From Halorientalis persicus (GTDB lineage Archaea; Halobacteriota; Halobacteria; Halobacteriales; Haloarculaceae), in assembly GCF_900110215.1 (NCBI RefSeq), contig NZ_FOCX01000011.1:1-64000 (forward strand): a DNA stretch of 64,000 nt, given 5' to 3'. Positions 1 through 9,316 of this stretch are shown here, piece after piece. A program made the translations under genes and the position numbers. The notes beneath the pieces are model-generated. The model did not search any database, was not told the DNA's origin, and worked only from the letters and a program-made list of their open reading frames with translations. How positions within the stretch are numbered: the first letter of the stretch is position 1; each line of letters begins with the position of its first letter.

Positions 1-695
<695 letters not shown>

Positions 696-765
696 ATCAT
701 ACCGCACGAAGACTCGATTGCACGAGTCCAGGCGCTATCTGGATCGCACGTATACACAGTCCTAA

Positions 766-852
766 CCGACCGGCATTGGAATCCCAGACAAAGTCTGGGG
801 CACGGAAGACGGCGTCTTCCGGTGTTTCGCGGTTCGATTCCGCGAGTCGGCG
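766..852 (+). other. tRNA-like processing element before 5S rRNA
   Basis: The spacer just before 5S rRNA folds like a degenerate tRNA. CCGAC (766-770) can pair with GTCGG (846-850). A hairpin follows at 783-799 (CCCAGAC/GTCTGGG), a second at 803-821 (CGGAAGAC/GTCTTCCG), and then a perfect T-arm at 828-844 (CGCGG, loop TTCGATT, CCGCG). In Haloferax volcanii a tRNA-like structure at this place lets tRNase Z mature the 5S 5' end. By analogy the cut would fall close to 852/853. The folding is my reading by eye; the function is inferred from the Haloferax case. Confidence 0.6.
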
Positions 853-974
853 TTAAGGCGGCCACAGCGGCGGGGTTACACCCGTACCCATCCCGAACAC
901 GGAAGTTAAGCCCGCCTGCGTTCCGGGGCCTACTTGAGTGCGCGAGCCTCTGGGAGACCCGGTTCGCCGCCTCC
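853..974 (+). rRNA. rrf: 5S ribosomal RNA
   Basis: The sequence is a complete 122-nt haloarchaeal 5S rRNA. It starts TTAAGGCGGCCACAGCGG and contains CCCGAACACGGAAG. The 3' strand GGTTCGCCGCC pairs with the 5' GGCGGCC to close helix I. It follows 23S in the usual order. The tRNA-Cys that often follows 5S directly in haloarchaea lies about 1.4 kb further on here. Confidence 0.95.
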
Positions 975-986
975 ACTCATACCTTC

Positions 987-1020
987 GACCCGCACCAGCA
1001 TCGCGCTGGTGCGGGTCTTT
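987..1020 (+). terminator. Hairpin terminator of the rRNA operon
   Basis: A perfect 13-bp stem (GACCCGCACCAGC, 987-999, with GCTGGTGCGGGTC, 1005-1017) encloses a 5-nt loop and is followed by TTT. It sits 12 nt after the 5S 3' end and separates the rrn operon from the acyl-CoA dehydrogenase gene. Confidence 0.75.
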
Positions 1021-1130
1021 CCATTTCGAACGTCGGTAGCCGCTGGAAGATCCCCCGCTTCGAACAGTTGTCAACCATCCTGCTGTTGAAAGTTCATACC
1101 TTTATTTGCTGGTAGCCCCTCGTAGAGTGC

Positions 1131-2333
1131 ATGTCATTCACTGACGAAGCAGGGTTCGCGGAGTCGGAGACACACCGGATGATGCGGGAGACGGCGCGTG
1201 AGGTGGCGAGTGGCTACGGTGACGACTACTGGCGGGACGTGTCGGCCGGGATGGAACCGACGGAGTTCTGGCAGGACTGTGCCGACGCAGGGTTTCTCGG
1301 TGTCACGGTGCCGGAGGAGTACGGCGGTGAGGGGATGGGAATCCGGGAGTTGACGACGATCGTGGAGGAGTTGGTCGCTCACGGCAGCATGGGTGCGGAG
1401 ATGCTGTTCGTGGTGAACGTGGTCTTCGGGGCGGTGACGCTGACGAACCACGGAACCGAGACACAGAAAGAAGAGTTGCTGGAGCCGCTGGTGGACGGCG
1501 ACCTGAACTTCTGTATGGCGCTGACGGAACCGAACGCGGGGCACAATGCACCGAACCTGGACACCTTCGCGGAGGAGCAAGACGACGGAACCTTCCTGAT
1601 CGACGGGAGCAAGCAGTGGATCAGTGGGGTGGACGTGGCGGACGAGATGTTGTTGGTCGCGCGCACGACGCCGAAAGACGAGGTGCCCAAGCGGACCCAG
1701 GGAATCACGCTGTTCTTGGCGGATCCACAGGACGAGAACATCGAGCGCAGGGAGCTAGACGTGGGGATTCCGACGCCGGAGAACCAGTACGAACTCTCCT
1801 TCGACGGGTACGAAGCGACAGAGGACGATATCATCGGAACGCGGGATATGGGGCTGTACCAGCTCTTTGACACTGTGAATCCCGAGCGGTTGGTTGGGGC
1901 GGCAGGGGCGATCGGTGTGGGTCGCAACGCGATCGAGCGCGCGGTCGAGTACGCGAACGATCGTGTGGTGTTCGACGAGCCGATCGGGGCGCACCAGGCG
2001 ATCCAGCACCCGCTTGCGGACGCGTACTCGAAGGTGCAGGCGGCGAAACTGCTGGTCCAGAGGGCTTCGTGGTTGATGGACGAGACGGAAGGGACCGAGG
2101 ACATGAAGAAGACGGCGGAGGTCTCGAACATGGCGAAACTGCGGGCGTCGGAGGCGGGTCACGAGGCGACGGACGTGGCGCTCCAGACCCACGGCGGCAA
2201 CGGGTTCAGCCGTGATTACATGATCGTCGAGATGTGGAAGGGGAGCCGGCTCGGGACGGTTGCGCCGGGGTCGTCACAGATGATGCTGAATCACATCGCC
2301 GAGCACACGTTGGGGCTGCCCCGCTCGTACTGA
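1131..2333 (+). CDS. Acyl-CoA dehydrogenase (FAD-dependent)
   Basis: A 400-aa acyl-CoA dehydrogenase, which oxidises an acyl-CoA to the trans-2-enoyl-CoA and passes electrons to electron-transfer flavoprotein. The N-terminal helical domain is followed by the flavin-binding LTEPNAG segment (131-137) and WISG (163-166) of the middle beta domain. The C-terminal helical domain has LQTHGGNGFSRDY (351-363). The usual YEG catalytic glutamate near residue 379 is replaced (APGSSQ). E252 in PERLV lies where isovaleryl-CoA and long-chain enzymes keep their catalytic glutamate, so a branched or long substrate is plausible. It stands alone between the rrn terminator and tRNA-Cys. Confidence 0.9.
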   Translation: MSFTDEAGFAESETHRMMRETAREVASGYGDDYWRDVSAGMEPTEFWQDCADAGFLGVTVPEEYGGEGMGIRELTTIVEELVAHGSMGAEMLFVVNVVFGAVTLTNHGTETQKEELLEPLVDGDLNFCMALTEPNAGHNAPNLDTFAEEQDDGTFLIDGSKQWISGVDVADEMLLVARTTPKDEVPKRTQGITLFLADPQDENIERRELDVGIPTPENQYELSFDGYEATEDDIIGTRDMGLYQLFDTVNPERLVGAAGAIGVGRNAIERAVEYANDRVVFDEPIGAHQAIQHPLADAYSKVQAAKLLVQRASWLMDETEGTEDMKKTAEVSNMAKLRASEAGHEATDVALQTHGGNGFSRDYMIVEMWKGSRLGTVAPGSSQMMLNHIAEHTLGLPRSY

Positions 2334-2394
2334 GGGGCGGTCGCTCGTGGCAGACCGCTACGCTTAAACGCGGTTCTCGATTATTATCGACTGT

Positions 2395-2470
2395 GCCAAG
2401 GTGGCAGAGTCTGGTATAACGCGTCCGCCTGCAGAGCGGATCGCCGCCGGTTCAAATCCGGCCCTTGGCT
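2395..2470 (+). tRNA. tRNA-Cys (GCA)
   Basis: A full cloverleaf with acceptor GCCAAGG/CCTTGGC (2395-2401 with 2463-2469). The anticodon stem TCCGC/GCGGA encloses loop CTGCAGA, giving anticodon GCA at 2431-2433. The T-arm is GCCGG, TTCAAAT, CCGGC. The discriminator T at 2470 matches the U73 identity element of tRNA-Cys. No CCA is encoded and I see no intron. Its usual place in haloarchaea is directly after 5S rRNA. Confidence 0.95.
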
Positions 2471-2558
2471 TCCTGCTGCGAACCGCTCGTGAGCGACGGC
2501 ACTGTCGCGCGACGGAACCCGAAGGATATAGACGACGGCAACCTGACACTCCAGGCGA

Positions 2559-3812
2559 ATGACGGACCGGCGGGTTGTGCTGATCGCTGCGGTCGGCGTC
2601 CTCGCTCTCACGGTAGGGATCGGGCTGATCGCTCTGCAGGCGGGCGGAGACGGCGAGCGCCGGGTCCAAGACGAGCGGTTCGCACGGGCACACGCTGCGG
2701 GGTACACGGGGGAAGGAATCCGTGTCGGGATCGTGGACGTGACGGGGTTCGACGAGGATTCTCCGGGTGTCGCGGAGCAGGTGGTCGCGGCGCGTGCGTT
2801 CGGTGCCGACGCGACGGTCGGCAACGGCGGGTCGGACGGACACGGGACGGCGGCGGCGCGGATCGTCGCACGCGCAGCGCCGGGGGCGAACCTGTCGCTG
2901 GCGACGTTCGATTCGCCGTCGGGGTACCGGGCGGCGGTCTCGTGGTTACTCGACCGGGACGTGGACGTGATCGTCGCGCCGGTGGCGTTCTACGGGAAAG
3001 CCGGGAACGGGACGGCGGCGGTCGAGCGCCTGGCGACGCGGGCTACCCGGGAAGGAGTGGTGTTCGTCGCGCCGGCGGGGAATCTCGCTCGGAGCCACTG
3101 GAGCGGTCGGTACGACGAGGTCAAGAATGGACGACTGGTGTTCGGCGATCGGACGCGGAACTTCCTGCGGCCCGGGGGCCGGCGCGTGAGTCTGTGGCTC
3201 TCTTGGAGCGAGACGACGAGCGCGGACTACGACGTGGCGCTTTATCGGCTGGGGGAGGACGGATCGGAACTGGTGGCGCGGTCGCGGCCGTATCGTCGTG
3301 ACGACGTGCCCAACGAGCGCATCGACGTGACCGTGCCGGAGGGGACGTACTTCGTCACGGTCGAGGGGCCCGCTTCGCCGACGGGGGCGCGGATCGAGCT
3401 GGCGTCGCCGACACACGAGTTCCAGCGGGCCCGGGACGGTGGGACTCTCGTCGCGCCGGGGACGGCCGAGGGTGTCCTCACCGTCGGTGCGTTCGACCGC
3501 GGGCGGGGGCGGGTGCGTCCGTTCAGTTCGCGCGGGCCGACGGTCGACGGGCGGATCGGACTCGACGTGGTGGCACCGGATACGGGCGTCGCCGACGTGC
3601 CGGATGGGTTCGTCGGGTCGTCGGCGGCGGCACCGTACGCGGCGGCGACGGCGGCGCTGGTCCGGCAGGCGAACCCCGATCTGGGACCGGCAGCGGTGGA
3701 GTCGGTCGTCGAGCGGACGGCGAGGCCGGTGAACGGGTCGGTGTTCGCGGCTGGAGACGGGCGGGTCGATCCGTGGGCGGCGGTGCGGGCGGCCCGGAAC
3801 GCGACCGGTTAA
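2559..3812 (+). CDS. Membrane-anchored subtilisin-like serine protease (S8 family)
   Basis: A 417-aa subtilase. One N-terminal membrane segment (about 6-26) probably anchors it with the catalytic domain outside. The triad is visible: D60 in GIVD, H95 in DGHGT, oxyanion N175 in PAGN, and S355 in GSSAAAP. It has almost no propeptide; the catalytic Asp follows closely after the anchor. Residues about 205-290 form an extra beta-rich stretch (SLWLSW, DYDVALYR, GTYFVTVEG) like a PPC domain, inserted between the Asn and Ser motifs. The gene starts 88 bp after tRNA-Cys and is followed by a membrane regulator gene. Confidence 0.88.
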   Translation: MTDRRVVLIAAVGVLALTVGIGLIALQAGGDGERRVQDERFARAHAAGYTGEGIRVGIVDVTGFDEDSPGVAEQVVAARAFGADATVGNGGSDGHGTAAARIVARAAPGANLSLATFDSPSGYRAAVSWLLDRDVDVIVAPVAFYGKAGNGTAAVERLATRATREGVVFVAPAGNLARSHWSGRYDEVKNGRLVFGDRTRNFLRPGGRRVSLWLSWSETTSADYDVALYRLGEDGSELVARSRPYRRDDVPNERIDVTVPEGTYFVTVEGPASPTGARIELASPTHEFQRARDGGTLVAPGTAEGVLTVGAFDRGRGRVRPFSSRGPTVDGRIGLDVVAPDTGVADVPDGFVGSSAAAPYAAATAALVRQANPDLGPAAVESVVERTARPVNGSVFAAGDGRVDPWAAVRAARNATG

Positions 3813-3875
3813 ACGAGTTTTGTAGCTACGGACAGGGCTATGTAAACGCAGGGACAACTTTCGGTACCGCTGGGT

Positions 3876-4487
3876 ATGTCTGGACTCATCGACCGCATAC
3901 AGGGACCGACGGCCGACACGGACGAGCGGCTCCGTGTGCTGAACGTCGACGACGCGGCGACCGACGAGGTACTCGACGCGCTCTCTTCGGAGACGGCCCG
4001 GGAGCTGTACCGGGCGCTGTTCGAGGAGCCGGCCTCGCCGTCGGAGATCGGCGATCGGATCGACACGTCGGTGCAGAACGTCATCTATCACCTGCGGAAC
4101 CTCGAAGAGGCGGGGCTCGTCGAGGAAGTGGGGACGCGCTATTCGGAGAAAGGCAACGAGATGTCGGTGTACGGGCCGGCGACGGACCCGCTCGTACTGG
4201 TCGGGAATCGCGACCTGCGCTCGGGTATCGAGCGGTCGCTGACCGACGTACTGGCGGGGCTGGGACTGCTGGGGCTGGCGAGTCTGCTGGTACAGTGGGG
4301 TGCCGAACGCCTGGCGAGTCCAGAGCGGTCGGGGTCGTCGGCCGTCGGCCCGACCGCACCGACGGCGACGGGCGGCGGACAGGATCCGCTCACCCGACTC
4401 GTCTTCCAGATACTCGAACCCGGACTGATCTTCTTCTTCGGGTCGCTGGCGCTGATCGCCGTGCTCGTGCTGGTCGTCCGGCGGTGA
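3876..4487 (+). CDS. Winged-helix protein with two C-terminal membrane segments
   Basis: A 203-aa protein. Residues about 28-100 form an ArsR-like winged helix (ETARELYRALFEEPASPSEIG, then TSVQNVIYHLRNLEEAGLV). The rest carries two hydrophobic segments (about 122-142 and 180-201) separated by a Ser/Gly/Pro/Thr-rich loop, ending in VRR. A DNA-binding domain tied to the membrane suggests direct regulation in response to an envelope signal. The neighbour on the facing strand is a large surface protein (ends converge 14 bp apart), a plausible but unproven target. No ligand residues stand out. Confidence 0.75.
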   Translation: MSGLIDRIQGPTADTDERLRVLNVDDAATDEVLDALSSETARELYRALFEEPASPSEIGDRIDTSVQNVIYHLRNLEEAGLVEEVGTRYSEKGNEMSVYGPATDPLVLVGNRDLRSGIERSLTDVLAGLGLLGLASLLVQWGAERLASPERSGSSAVGPTAPTATGGGQDPLTRLVFQILEPGLIFFFGSLALIAVLVLVVRR

Positions 4488-4501
4488 AAAGCAGGGGGGC
4501 G

Positions 4502-6421
4502 TTACTGGCGGCGGACACCGAACAGGACGGCCACGCCGACGACGGCCAGGATGCCACCGACGGCGATGGCGGCGAGTGCACCCAGTTCGTCGCCGTCACT
4601 GCTGTCGTTGTTGGCGATGCTTGGCCCCGGTGTCGGGGTGTCGGTCGGGGCTGTCGTCGTCCCGTTCGCGGAATCGTTTGTCGGTTCCAGCAACTGGAGT
4701 GTGCCGACGCCGATCTCCTCGCCGGAGATCCCGGAACCGTTGTAGACGTCGATATCGAGTATGCCGACCGCGATCGCGTCGGTATCGCCAGCCCCCTCTC
4801 GGAGCGTTACCTCGTTGTCGCCTTGTACGGCGACACGGTGGCTACCGGTGTCTACAGCGCCGGTCCTGAACAGCAGGGGAACCCGCCCGCTCCCGTCGGC
4901 GTCGTGGACTTCGACGACGTACTTGTCGGGGGTGCCGGGACGCCGTATCTGGAGTGTCACCGTGGTTCCGGGCCTGACCTCCAGTGGGATGTGGGCAGGC
5001 TGGCCGCGGTGGGTCGTGACGATCCCGTTCGAGAGGACGTCGTCGCGGTTCCCCCACGTCCACTCCGTACCGGTCTCGGCCGCCTTCTCGGTCGCACTCG
5101 TCCCCTCGGGAACGTTATCTCGGGTGTCGTGGATGAGCGTCCCCACGGAGACTTCCTCGCCGTCCGGCGGCCGGCCGAGGCTCAGGTTCATGTCGTACTC
5201 CCCCGGCGGGAGGCCGGCTCCGGAGCGGTTGGACTGACGGTGGACGACGACACTGTCGCCGCGGCCGACGCTGAGCGGGTTCGCTCCCGTTCCGGCGACA
5301 GCGGTATCGAACTTCACGTGGACTTCGCCGTCCTGGTTGCCGTCTCGAAGCGTCGCGACGAGCAGATACGGGTCGCCGTCGCCGACCGAGATCGTCACTG
5401 ACCCGTCCGCGTCCGGTTCCAGATCGACTCTGACGAACGCCTCCTCTCGCCAGTCGGCAGTCGGGGTCTTGGTCTCGAACCAGCTGCCATCGTAGGTATC
5501 CGGTTGTTCATTGGATGGGGTATTTATCACTCTGAGATAACTGATGTCGACTTCCTCACCGTCGGGGGGAGTCCCGCGCGTGAGGTTCATGTCGTAGCTC
5601 CCGGGTTCGAGTCCGCCTTCACCATCGAGACGCGTCTCTCGGACCACGGACACGGTGTCTTCACCGTCGGCGGTGATCGGGGTGCCGTCCGTCCCCGCGG
5701 CTCCGACATCGTACTCGACGGCCACCGTCCCGTCGCCGTTCTCGTCGGTAACCGTCGCCACGAGGAGGTAGCCGGGGCCGTCGATGGCGAGCGTGGCCGA
5801 TTCGCTCGCGTCCGACTGGAACTCGATCTCGAAGCTTGTAGTCCCGTCCACGTCGGCGGTGACCTGCCGGGCCGAGAACCAGTCGTCGCTCAAGTCGATG
5901 TGGGTCGCGTCGAAGACGACGCCGAACGCTCCGGTATCGAGCGTCTCGCCGTCCGCCGAGGTCCCGTTCGCGAGGCGGAACTCGTAGGACTTGGCGGTCA
6001 TCCCCTCCCGCTTCAGCGCGGTCCTGTTCGTGACGCTCACTTCGTCTCCGTCGACCGCGGTGAGCGAGCTGGTCTCGGGGCCGTCGACGCCGGCGCTGTA
6101 TTCGAGGGCGATGGTCCCGTCGTCGTTCGCGTCCCGGAGCGTCGCGACGAGGCGGTACTCTTGGGACTCACCGCCGATCTCGACGGTCACAGGGCCGTCG
6201 GCCGACTCGGGAACGGTCACGTTGAACCGGGTGGAGTTCCCGTGGACGGCATCGACTTTCTCCTCGGGGAGCCACACCTCCTCGGACTGAGCTGTGGCCG
6301 TCGGAACTGCCCCGTGGTCGGTCGTCACCGTGTCGGTGGAACCGACTGCTCCGGCGACGCCGACTGCCGCGACGCCCGCGAGCAGGCACACCGACAGGAG
6401 GCCAATAGTGATACGTCTCAT
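4502..6421 (-). CDS. Large cell-surface protein with four repeated beta domains
   Basis: A 639-aa secreted protein. The start is set at 6421 because an AGGTGG-type ribosome site lies just upstream and a signal peptide (MRRITIGLLS onward) begins there; the open frame continues 44 codons further upstream without features. The body has four similar units of about 120 residues (near 50-170, 180-298, 314-430, 456-578). Each carries a Y(L/R)LVAT-L/V-x-D-x-N-x-DG type strand pair; the fourth is divergent (YVVEVHDADGSG). A Thr/Pro-rich stretch (about 585-605) leads to a C-terminal membrane helix and RRQ, so it is an anchored surface or S-layer-associated protein. Several N-x-S/T sites are present. 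Confidence 0.8.
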   Translation of the reverse strand: MRRITIGLLSVCLLAGVAAVGVAGAVGSTDTVTTDHGAVPTATAQSEEVWLPEEKVDAVHGNSTRFNVTVPESADGPVTVEIGGESQEYRLVATLRDANDDGTIALEYSAGVDGPETSSLTAVDGDEVSVTNRTALKREGMTAKSYEFRLANGTSADGETLDTGAFGVVFDATHIDLSDDWFSARQVTADVDGTTSFEIEFQSDASESATLAIDGPGYLLVATVTDENGDGTVAVEYDVGAAGTDGTPITADGEDTVSVVRETRLDGEGGLEPGSYDMNLTRGTPPDGEEVDISYLRVINTPSNEQPDTYDGSWFETKTPTADWREEAFVRVDLEPDADGSVTISVGDGDPYLLVATLRDGNQDGEVHVKFDTAVAGTGANPLSVGRGDSVVVHRQSNRSGAGLPPGEYDMNLSLGRPPDGEEVSVGTLIHDTRDNVPEGTSATEKAAETGTEWTWGNRDDVLSNGIVTTHRGQPAHIPLEVRPGTTVTLQIRRPGTPDKYVVEVHDADGSGRVPLLFRTGAVDTGSHRVAVQGDNEVTLREGAGDTDAIAVGILDIDVYNGSGISGEEIGVGTLQLLEPTNDSANGTTTAPTDTPTPGPSIANNDSSDGDELGALAAIAVGGILAVVGVAVLFGVRRQ

Positions 6422-6665
6422 CCCACCACCTCCCCGGGATCGGTCGATCGTAACGCGATACGTTCGCTGGAGGGCCGTTTCGACCGGCGATTCGTCCGCC
6501 GGCCATCGGGTCGTCGCACTCCCATTGCAGGCGTTCGTTCTCACCGGTCCCAAAAAGGTATCACGTAAACTGAAATTCGGCTTTCAGCGCCCGTCGGCAG
6601 TGACGTGAACGCACAGACGAACGTGTGCGTATCCCTTTTGTCGCTCGGGCACGTTATCAATCATC

Positions 6666-7208
6666 ATGGCAGACGGTGACACTCAAACGAACACCGAGGA
6701 GTTCGAGCCGGCGGTCGAGGGTGAGATCGCGGAGTCGGACTTCGATCACCTCGCGGGCATCGTCACGGACGGGCTGATCGGGGCCGTCGGCGGGTTGGTC
6801 GGGACGGCCGCGATGAGCATCGGGCTGTTCGTGGCGTCGTCGCTGGGCGCGTTCGACATGGCCTCGTTCGGCATCCTCGCGGATCTGACCGGGCTGGACG
6901 TGCTCTTTCCGGCGAACGCGGTCGCGGTCGGATTCCTGGTCTTTCTCGGCGGTGGGATGCTCACCTGGCCGCTCCTGTTCGCCGCGACGGCGGCCTACCT
7001 CCCGGGCGAGCGGTTCGCCACGAAGGGGCTGCCCTACGGGTTCGTCCTCTGGACGGGGTTCGTGCTGGCCTTCTCACAGGGCATCGACGGTGGGATACTC
7101 ACGCTTGCGCTCTATGCCGTCCTGACGCTGGTGAGTCACTTCGCGTACGGGTTCAGTCTCGGCGCGGTCTTCGACTACCTCTCGGATCGCCCCGACACGC
7201 TGGTCTGA
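6666..7208 (+). CDS. Four-helix membrane protein, DUF6789-like
   Basis: A 180-aa integral membrane protein. An acidic soluble N-terminus (1-28) is followed by about four hydrophobic segments (near 33-60, 78-98, 100-115, 124-170). It resembles a haloarchaeal family (DUF6789) often found near respiratory oxidase genes, but no oxidase genes are seen here. No catalytic or metal-binding motif is apparent. It is a single-gene unit between the divergent surface protein and the iron-type cassette. Confidence 0.6.
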   Translation: MADGDTQTNTEEFEPAVEGEIAESDFDHLAGIVTDGLIGAVGGLVGTAAMSIGLFVASSLGAFDMASFGILADLTGLDVLFPANAVAVGFLVFLGGGMLTWPLLFAATAAYLPGERFATKGLPYGFVLWTGFVLAFSQGIDGGILTLALYAVLTLVSHFAYGFSLGAVFDYLSDRPDTLV

Positions 7209-7258
7209 GCGAGTGCCAGGGGAACCCCTAACCCGTCGCCGCTTCAACTCGGCACCGA

Positions 7259-8326
7259 ATGCACAGGCGACGCCTGCTCACCCTCCTCGCCGGCGCTGGT
7301 ACCGTCGGCCTCGCGGGCTGTAACCGACCGCAAACAGCTGGCACGTCGACCGACGATGGCACTGGCTCCCCACCCCCATCGACGCCGACCGGATCGGGTG
7401 ACGGTGGTGTCTACGTCCAGTCGTTCGTCGAGCGGATGGGGCGGCTGGGGACGGCGACCGCCGGTCCCTATCGCGTGGCGCTGCTGTACACGGTCCCTCA
7501 CCAGTTCTGGACGGTGACGAACGCCCAGCGGTCGCTCGTACCGAGGGGTGGCGGCGACGGCTACCGCGTCCACCTCATGGCGACCGTCTGGGACCCCGAG
7601 ACGGGAATCGCGATCCCGGAGACGGGACTCTCGCTCGAACTCGAACGCGACGGGGCCCTGGTCTCGGAGGAAGTCATCTACCCGATGCTCTCACAGCGGA
7701 TGGGCGTCCACTACGGCGGCAACTTCACGTTCCCGGCCGACGGGGACTACCGCGCCCTGATCGACGTGGGCGCGCTCTCGATTCGCCGGACCGGCGCGTT
7801 CCGTGGACGCTTCGGTGACCCGGCGACCGCCGAGATTCCGTTCCGGTTCACTGCCCGAGATCGCGAGCGGATCGGCACGCGCGAATCTCCCGGTGCCGGC
7901 GACCCCGGGGCCGTCGCACCCATGGACACCGCGTTCCCGCTGGGTCGGGCACCCGACGTCGAGGCCATGCCGGGCACGCATCTCGGGACCGCGCGGAGCG
8001 GCGACGCGGTGTTCGAGGCCGTCCGGCTGACCGATCCGCCCGCCGGCGTCGACGGGCCGGGGCCGTACCTCTCCGTGTCGGCCCGGACACCGTACAACCG
8101 GTTCGTTCTCCCGGCGATGTCGCTGTCGGCGTCGGCCGGTTCGTTCGACGGCGACCTCGTCCGGACGCTCGATCCCGACCTGGGGTATCACTACGGCGCG
8201 GCGATCCCCGAACTCACCGAGGCCGACCGACTCCGGTTGGCGGTCACGATGCCGCCACAGATCGGCCGTCACGAGGGATACGAACGCGCATTCCTGACCA
8301 TGCCACCGATGGAGTTGTCGATCTGA
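7259..8326 (+). CDS. P19/Tp34-like iron-transport lipoprotein (DUF7350-like), copy 1
   Basis: A 355-aa exported lipoprotein. The signal RRRLLTLLAGAG ends in lipobox GLAGC with C21 as the lipid anchor. The mature part has two related modules (about 50-200 and 240-352), each with a HYG motif (MGVHYGGN at H151, LGYHYGAA at H311). H81 and H105 precede the first module core. The GxHYG motif with a following G-D-Y strand resembles the periplasmic P19/Tp34 family, which binds copper and iron or manganese. The next gene starts 2 nt after the stop, and a close paralogue follows two genes on. Inferred role: extracytoplasmic metal binding for uptake. Confidence 0.7.
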   Translation: MHRRRLLTLLAGAGTVGLAGCNRPQTAGTSTDDGTGSPPPSTPTGSGDGGVYVQSFVERMGRLGTATAGPYRVALLYTVPHQFWTVTNAQRSLVPRGGGDGYRVHLMATVWDPETGIAIPETGLSLELERDGALVSEEVIYPMLSQRMGVHYGGNFTFPADGDYRALIDVGALSIRRTGAFRGRFGDPATAEIPFRFTARDRERIGTRESPGAGDPGAVAPMDTAFPLGRAPDVEAMPGTHLGTARSGDAVFEAVRLTDPPAGVDGPGPYLSVSARTPYNRFVLPAMSLSASAGSFDGDLVRTLDPDLGYHYGAAIPELTEADRLRLAVTMPPQIGRHEGYERAFLTMPPMELSI

Positions 8327-8327
8327 G

Positions 8328-9263
8328 ATGCGTGCGAGCATTCTCCTCCTCGGCCTGCTCGCCCTCGCCGTCGCGGGGGCCGGCCTCGCGGTCGCCCACG
8401 GGAATCACGCGACCGCGAACCCACAGGTGTCGGGTAACGGGACCGTCGTCGTCGAGGAGGCCTTCCTCTCGACCGACGGGTACCTCGTCTTGCGGGCCGA
8501 CGACGGCGGCGAGCCCGGCCGGATCGTCGGGGTCCGCTCGCTCGACCCCGGCCGCCACCGCGGTGTCACCGTCCGGGCCGACGACGCGTTCTGGTCGACC
8601 GTCCGCGGGAACGTGACGCTGTGGGCGGTGTTGCACGCGGACGCCGAGGCGGGGGACGCGTTCGACCCAGCCGCTGACACCATGCTCGAATGGTTCGGCG
8701 GGCCGGCCGGCCAGCGACTCGCGGTCGCGCGGGGTGAGCGGCCAGCGTCGGTCGTCACTCGCGGGGTCGGATCGCTCGAAAACGGGACGCTTCCGGTCCT
8801 CGCGGCGAGGCTCCCCGCGGCTGGTTCACTCGTCGTCCACGCGACGGCTGACGGCACGTTCGGGCGGCCACTCGGGTCCCGGACGCTCGCGGCGGGCCGA
8901 CACACGAACGTGCGCGTGCCCGTGAACACCACCGGACTCGACGACCGGGCGACCCTCGCGGTCGCCGTCCACACCGACGACGGCGACGGCCGGTTCGAGG
9001 CGGGGGCCGATCCGGTGGTCCGCGTCGCGGGCGAACCGGTCGTCAGTCGATACGAGCGACTCCCCGACGGGCGCGACTCGATCCGCGTGAACACGCCCAC
9101 ACCGTCCCCCGAGCAGGGTGGTGACGGTGGGACTGCCGACCGGACGCCCACGACCCACTCCCCCGCGGACACGTCGGCCGACGGTGCGGGGCCGGGCGTC
9201 TGGGGCGTCACACTCGCGGTTGCCGTGATCGCCGTGTGGCTGGCGCGTCGCCAGGACGCGTGA
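8328..9263 (+). CDS. DUF7282-like secreted protein with C-terminal anchor
   Basis: A 311-aa protein with a signal peptide (1-23), two similar beta-sandwich modules (about 38-135 and 150-250) and a Thr/Pro/Ser linker. A membrane segment near 285-304 ends in ARRQDA. Both modules contain the pattern (D)G-x-L-V-hydrophobic, then G-R-H-x-x-V, then an A-L/V-H-x-D-A/D stretch, as in DUF7282 domains of haloarchaeal surface proteins. It lies 2 nt from the first lipoprotein gene and just before the second, so it probably belongs to the same envelope complex. No enzyme motif is visible. Confidence 0.65.
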   Translation: MRASILLLGLLALAVAGAGLAVAHGNHATANPQVSGNGTVVVEEAFLSTDGYLVLRADDGGEPGRIVGVRSLDPGRHRGVTVRADDAFWSTVRGNVTLWAVLHADAEAGDAFDPAADTMLEWFGGPAGQRLAVARGERPASVVTRGVGSLENGTLPVLAARLPAAGSLVVHATADGTFGRPLGSRTLAAGRHTNVRVPVNTTGLDDRATLAVAVHTDDGDGRFEAGADPVVRVAGEPVVSRYERLPDGRDSIRVNTPTPSPEQGGDGGTADRTPTTHSPADTSADGAGPGVWGVTLAVAVIAVWLARRQDA

Positions 9264-9316
9264 ACCGGTGCCGTGAATCGGAACGGGCTTTTGTGTCCGA
9301 TGCCTATCGGTCGGCG

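Noticed and set aside
1131-2333. Inactive acyl-CoA dehydrogenase because the C-terminal catalytic Glu is missing
   Set aside because: E252 in PERLV sits at the alternative catalytic position used by isovaleryl-CoA and long-chain enzymes, so an active enzyme is likely.
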